Shown: one piece after another, positions 5,967 through 8,620 of the stretch
How the letters are laid out: each line of letters starts with the position of its first letter
How positions within the stretch are numbered: the stretch's first letter is position 1
Assembly: GCA_937897785.1 (NCBI GenBank)
Contig: CALCNB010000202.1
Location: 1-8,620 of the forward strand
Length of the DNA: 8,620 nt
Reading direction: 5' to 3'
DNA from: an uncultured Cellvibrionales bacterium
GTDB lineage: Bacteria; Pseudomonadota; Gammaproteobacteria; Pseudomonadales; UBA7434
Made by a program: the position numbers and the translations under genes
Notes under the pieces: generated by a model
Database searches by the model: none
Told to the model about the DNA's origin: nothing
The model's input: the letters and a program-made list of their open reading frames with translations, nothing else

Positions 5967-7327
5967 GTACTGAAATAATTGATTTAGTTTATATTGTTGC
6001 CGCTATTTTATTCATAGTCGGCCTGAAATTTCTTGGCTCGCCTGCAACCGCTAGAAAAGGTAACGCCATTTCTTCTATCGGTATGGCGATCGCTGTTATT
6101 GCTACGTTGTTTAGTAAGGGGCTTAACTTTGAATTGATCATTGGCGGCTTTGTCATTGGCGGCTTAATTGGTGCGGTAGTGGCTCGAAAAGTTGAAATGA
6201 CATCGATGCCTGAGATGGTAGCCTTATTCAACGGTTTTGGTGGTTTAGCTAGTTTATTTGTCGGTTGGTCCGTACTGATGGCGACCTCTTCCCCTGAAAT
6301 ATTCTTCTTAGTGACGGTATTTCTTTCGATTTTGATTGGCGGTTTAACGTTTACTGGCTCCTTGCTGGCTTATGGCAAACTCAGCGAAAGAATTTCCGGC
6401 CGTCCCTTCGTTTATGCGGGCCAACGCATCGTTAATAGCGGCATTTTGTTGGCGGTACTGGCTTGCGCAGTGTTGTTTATTCAAAATCCTGCCGATCAGA
6501 ATTGGCTATACCTAGCTGTCGGCTTATCGTTGTTGTTAGGTATTATGTTCGTACTGCCAATTGGCGGCGCCGATATGCCAGTGGTTATTTCCTTGTTGAA
6601 TAGTTTTTCAGGTATTGCCGCGGCGGCGGCTGGATTTGCGATTGGTAATATCTTATTGATTGTCGCGGGTTCCTTGGTAGGTGCCAGCGGTATTATTTTG
6701 ACGAGTATCATGTGTAAAGCTATGAACCGCTCATTGTCGAATGTGCTGTTCTCAGGCTTTGGCACGGTTAGCACTAGCGCTGGCCCTGTGATTGAGCAAG
6801 GTGAAGTCAAGCCCATGTCAGCTGACGATGCTTACTATGTCCTCGAGGCTGCCAGCAGCGTGGTGGTCATTCCCGGCTACGGCATGGCCGTGGCTCAAGC
6901 CCAGCATGTGGTTAAAGAGCTGCAAGAATTACTGGAGCATAACGGTGCCGAAGTCGTTTATGCGATTCATCCGGTTGCAGGTCGTATGCCAGGCCACATG
7001 AATGTGTTGCTTGCCGAGGCAGATGTCCCTTATGACCTGTTGCTAGAGATGGATCAAATTAACCCAAGAATGGAAACTTTTGATGTGGCTATCATTATCG
7101 GCGCCAATGATGTGGTTAACCCGGCGGCCCGTGAAGTGGAATCCAGTCCTATCTATGGCATGCCGGTGATCAATGCCGACCAAGCCCAAACGGTGTTTGT
7201 CCTTAAGCGCTCAATGGCTTCTGGTTTTGCCGGCATTGATAATCCACTGTTCTTTAAAGAAAATACCCGCATGTTATTTGGCGATGCCAAAGAAACCTTA
7301 GGTAACTTAGTCAAAGCGTTTGATTAA
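5963..7327 (+). CDS. pntB: NAD(P) transhydrogenase beta subunit (membrane domain plus NADP(H)-binding domain III)
   Basis: This 454-residue subunit has about nine membrane helices in residues 1-265, followed by the NADP(H)-binding domain III from about 285. Visible domain III motifs are GYGMAVAQAQ (305-314, the dinucleotide loop), HPVAGRMPGHMNVLLAEA (336-353), GANDVVNPAA (380-389) and KRSMASGFAGIDNPLF (415-430), which wraps the 2'-phosphate side of NADP. The membrane part has the conserved MVALFNGFGGLASL segment, where Asn90 aligns with the E. coli proton-path residue His91; as I recall, Asn is a natural variant in several species. The length matches R. rubrum PntB (464). It overlaps pntAB by four bases and closes the operon, with a terminator 18 bases later. 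Confidence 0.97.
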   Translation: MSTEIIDLVYIVAAILFIVGLKFLGSPATARKGNAISSIGMAIAVIATLFSKGLNFELIIGGFVIGGLIGAVVARKVEMTSMPEMVALFNGFGGLASLFVGWSVLMATSSPEIFFLVTVFLSILIGGLTFTGSLLAYGKLSERISGRPFVYAGQRIVNSGILLAVLACAVLFIQNPADQNWLYLAVGLSLLLGIMFVLPIGGADMPVVISLLNSFSGIAAAAAGFAIGNILLIVAGSLVGASGIILTSIMCKAMNRSLSNVLFSGFGTVSTSAGPVIEQGEVKPMSADDAYYVLEAASSVVVIPGYGMAVAQAQHVVKELQELLEHNGAEVVYAIHPVAGRMPGHMNVLLAEADVPYDLLLEMDQINPRMETFDVAIIIGANDVVNPAAREVESSPIYGMPVINADQAQTVFVLKRSMASGFAGIDNPLFFKENTRMLFGDAKETLGNLVKAFD

Positions 7328-7344
7328 GCCGCCGTTATCTAAGC

Positions 7345-7372
7345 AAAAAAGCGTCTTTATGGCGCTTTTTTT
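7345..7372. terminator. Bidirectional terminator between pntB and the LysR gene
   Basis: AAAAAAGCG (7345-7353) pairs with CGCTTTTTT (7363-7371) around a 9-base loop. Read rightward, a T-rich tail follows pntB. Read leftward, the complementary A run supplies a U run after the LysR stop codon at 7388. It therefore serves both convergent genes. Confidence 0.87.
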
Positions 7373-7387
7373 ATTTTGCAAGAATGC

Positions 7388-8248
7388 TTAATTAAGGCTG
7401 GATCGAATGTAGCCGGCTAATCGAGAGGTTGCTTGACTTGCTGCGCGTCGCTCGTAGACCAAACTAATATCAATCGAACCTAGGTCTGGTAGGCGGTCGG
7501 CCTTGCCATAGCGCTCGATCGCATCTAAACCATCGGGAATTGTGCTTTGAGCGAGTACGGTAATACCTAAGCCTTCACTTATAGCCGCTTGAATGCCCGA
7601 TAAATCAGGGTTGGTATGAATGATTCGCCACGGTTGCTTAATTTTATCTAAGGCCTTGAGTGCGCGTTTACGGTACAGGCAGCCATCTTGAGCCAGAATC
7701 AATGGCAATTTATCTTGGCGATCATTGAGATAGTCTTTTTTTCCCACCCAAACTAATCGATCAGATTTAATTAGACCTTTGCGCTTAGGCGAGGGTTTGT
7801 CATGCAGGCCTAAAATTAAATCGTATTGTGTTCGTTGCGGCTCTGACAGCAAATTGCGGCTTAGATCGCTTAATACTTCTAAAGTGACTTGCGGATAAGA
7901 CTGAGCGAAACGACCAATGATTTTTGGCAGTAAGGTGGTAGCAAACTCGCTGGGAATGCCGAGTCTAATCTGTCCTGCTAATTCGGGCTTGGCGAATTGA
8001 TTCAATAGCTGGTCGTTGAGCGCTAAGATAGTCTTCGTGTCCTCATAGATCGCTGAGCCGGCATCTGACAGACTCAGTTGTTTATTGAAGCGCAGAAACA
8101 CCTCAATGCCCAAATGTTCTTCGAGTTTTTTCAGCTGTAGGCTAATGGCCGGTTGTGAGCGACCTAAATGGTCGGCGGCGGCCGTGACCGAGCCAAGGTC
8201 AGCGGTAGCCACAAAGGCTCTTAAAGCGTCCATTGATAGATTTCTCAT
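7388..8248 (-). CDS. LysR-family transcriptional regulator, LrhA-like
   Basis: This 286-residue protein has an N-terminal winged helix-turn-helix (about 6-65): LRAFVATADLGSVTAAADHL is followed by the recognition helix SQPAISLQLKKLE (31-43). A periplasmic-binding-protein-like effector domain (about 92-286) follows, with IRLGIPSEFA, a SDLSRNLL segment (127-134), the DGCLYR motif with Cys190, and GLGITVLAQST (227-236). These segments resemble the LrhA/HexA branch of LysR proteins rather than GcvA. The first ATG is preferred because GGAA lies seven bases upstream; Met6 is an alternative. The gene converges on pntB and diverges from gcvT, with a shared 146-base spacer. LysR proteins commonly repress their own gene and control the divergent neighbour, so gcvT is a possible target. 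The effector is unknown. Confidence 0.92.
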   Translation of the reverse strand: MRNLSMDALRAFVATADLGSVTAAADHLGRSQPAISLQLKKLEEHLGIEVFLRFNKQLSLSDAGSAIYEDTKTILALNDQLLNQFAKPELAGQIRLGIPSEFATTLLPKIIGRFAQSYPQVTLEVLSDLSRNLLSEPQRTQYDLILGLHDKPSPKRKGLIKSDRLVWVGKKDYLNDRQDKLPLILAQDGCLYRKRALKALDKIKQPWRIIHTNPDLSGIQAAISEGLGITVLAQSTIPDGLDAIERYGKADRLPDLGSIDISLVYERRAASQATSRLAGYIRSSLN

Positions 8249-8250
8249 AT

Positions 8251-8288
8251 TTAAATTCCAAATGTATTTATCAGTACTATTAATTTAA
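8251..8288. repeat. Inverted repeat in the LysR-gcvT divergent promoter region
   Basis: TTAAATT (8251-8257) and AATTTAA (8282-8288) are exact inverted copies 24 bases apart. They lie between the LysR start and the gcvT promoter-like boxes, where a LysR protein would be expected to bind. The arms are pure A and T, so chance is a real possibility. Confidence 0.3.
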
Positions 8289-8314
8289 CAAATATATTGG
8301 ATTAACGCTACAAT
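8285..8314 (+). promoter_or_regulatory. Sigma-70-like promoter for gcvT
   Basis: TTAACA (8285-8290) and TACAAT (8309-8314) are separated by 18 bases, each matching consensus at five of six positions. The leader would be about 75 bases, too short for a standard tandem glycine riboswitch, and no such fold is visible. Confidence 0.55.
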
Positions 8315-8394
8315 GGGCTATTCAAGCGTGATATAGCCTGTTTCACAGATGGCTTGCACCGCATTTAGCTGTTTCATAACCAACGAGATAAATC

Positions 8395-8620
8395 ATGGCG
8401 CTGTTTACCGCTTGCTACGACCTGCATCTTGCCGCTGGCGGCAAAATGGTTGAATTTGCCGGTTACCAGATGCCAGTGCAATACAGCGATGGTATTTTAA
8501 CGGAGCACTTACATACGCGCAGTCAGGCTGGCTTATTTGATGTTTCGCATATGGGGCAGGTGACTGTTGAGGGGGCTAACAGTGTCGCAGAGTTAGAAGC
8601 GGTGCTACCTATTGATGTGG
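8395..8620 (+). CDS. gcvT: Glycine cleavage system T protein (aminomethyltransferase), 5' part, cut by window edge
   Basis: The T protein transfers the one-carbon unit from aminomethylated H protein to tetrahydrofolate, releasing ammonia, in the glycine cleavage complex. The 75 visible codons carry the family's N-terminal signature: YDLHLAAGGKMVEFAGYQMP (8-27), then VQYSDGILTEH, and AGLFDVSHMGQ (45-55). The family is about 360-375 residues, so roughly four fifths lies beyond the window. GAG at 8385-8387, seven bases before the ATG, is a modest ribosome binding site. The rest of the glycine cleavage genes (gcvH, gcvP) may follow, but cannot be seen. The gene diverges from a LysR-type regulator. 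Confidence 0.95.
   Translation, partial: MALFTACYDLHLAAGGKMVEFAGYQMPVQYSDGILTEHLHTRSQAGLFDVSHMGQVTVEGANSVAELEAVLPIDV

Noticed and set aside
6496..6816. A 106-codon minus-strand frame inside pntB.
   Set aside because: It lies wholly within a strongly conserved membrane-domain coding region and has no independent signals.
8315..8394. A glycine riboswitch in the gcvT leader.
   Set aside because: The leader is only about 75 bases and I cannot find the conserved core or tandem aptamer layout.

Overview
The window looks like ordinary chromosome from a gammaproteobacterium, probably near the Pseudomonadales/Cellvibrionales. The basis is the gene order engB / cytochrome c4 / dsbA / GGDEF protein, which I recall from Pseudomonas near polA, together with a three-gene proton-translocating transhydrogenase and a glycine-cleavage gcvT. 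No phage, insertion sequence, CRISPR array, tRNA or rRNA is visible. The taxonomic placement is an inference from memory, not from a search.

Layout. Positions 1-572 (minus strand) hold most of engB, an essential ribosome-assembly GTPase that runs off the left edge. An AT-rich divergent spacer (573-865) follows. Reading rightward come a dihaem cytochrome c4 (866-1483) and a DsbA-type thiol oxidase (1512-2159), closed by a strong terminator. Next is a soluble diguanylate cyclase (2287-3816) with an intact GGEEF site and an RxxD inhibitory site, resembling Pseudomonas DgcP. Behind it lies a 53-residue protein gene (3998-4159) with its own promoter-like boxes and a good ribosome binding site. It carries three Asp-Arg-Arg motifs and I do not recognise it. 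A 374-base gene-free stretch with several inverted repeats leads into the pnt operon: pntAA (4534-5673), pntAB (5676-5966) and pntB (5963-7327). A bidirectional terminator separates pntB from a convergent LysR-type regulator of the LrhA kind (8248-7388). That regulator shares a 146-base promoter region with the divergent gcvT, which runs off the right edge.

How the parts fit. Cytochrome c4 and DsbA both act in the periplasm, in electron transfer and in cysteine oxidation; they are probably co-transcribed. The cyclase makes c-di-GMP. The three Pnt subunits form one membrane enzyme that uses the proton gradient to make NADPH. The LysR protein may control itself, gcvT, or genes elsewhere.

Overall this is mostly conserved housekeeping DNA. 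I do not see a convincing new system. The best candidates for a second look are the small DRR-motif gene beside the cyclase, the structured region before pntAA, and the change in base composition between the engB end and the rest of the window.
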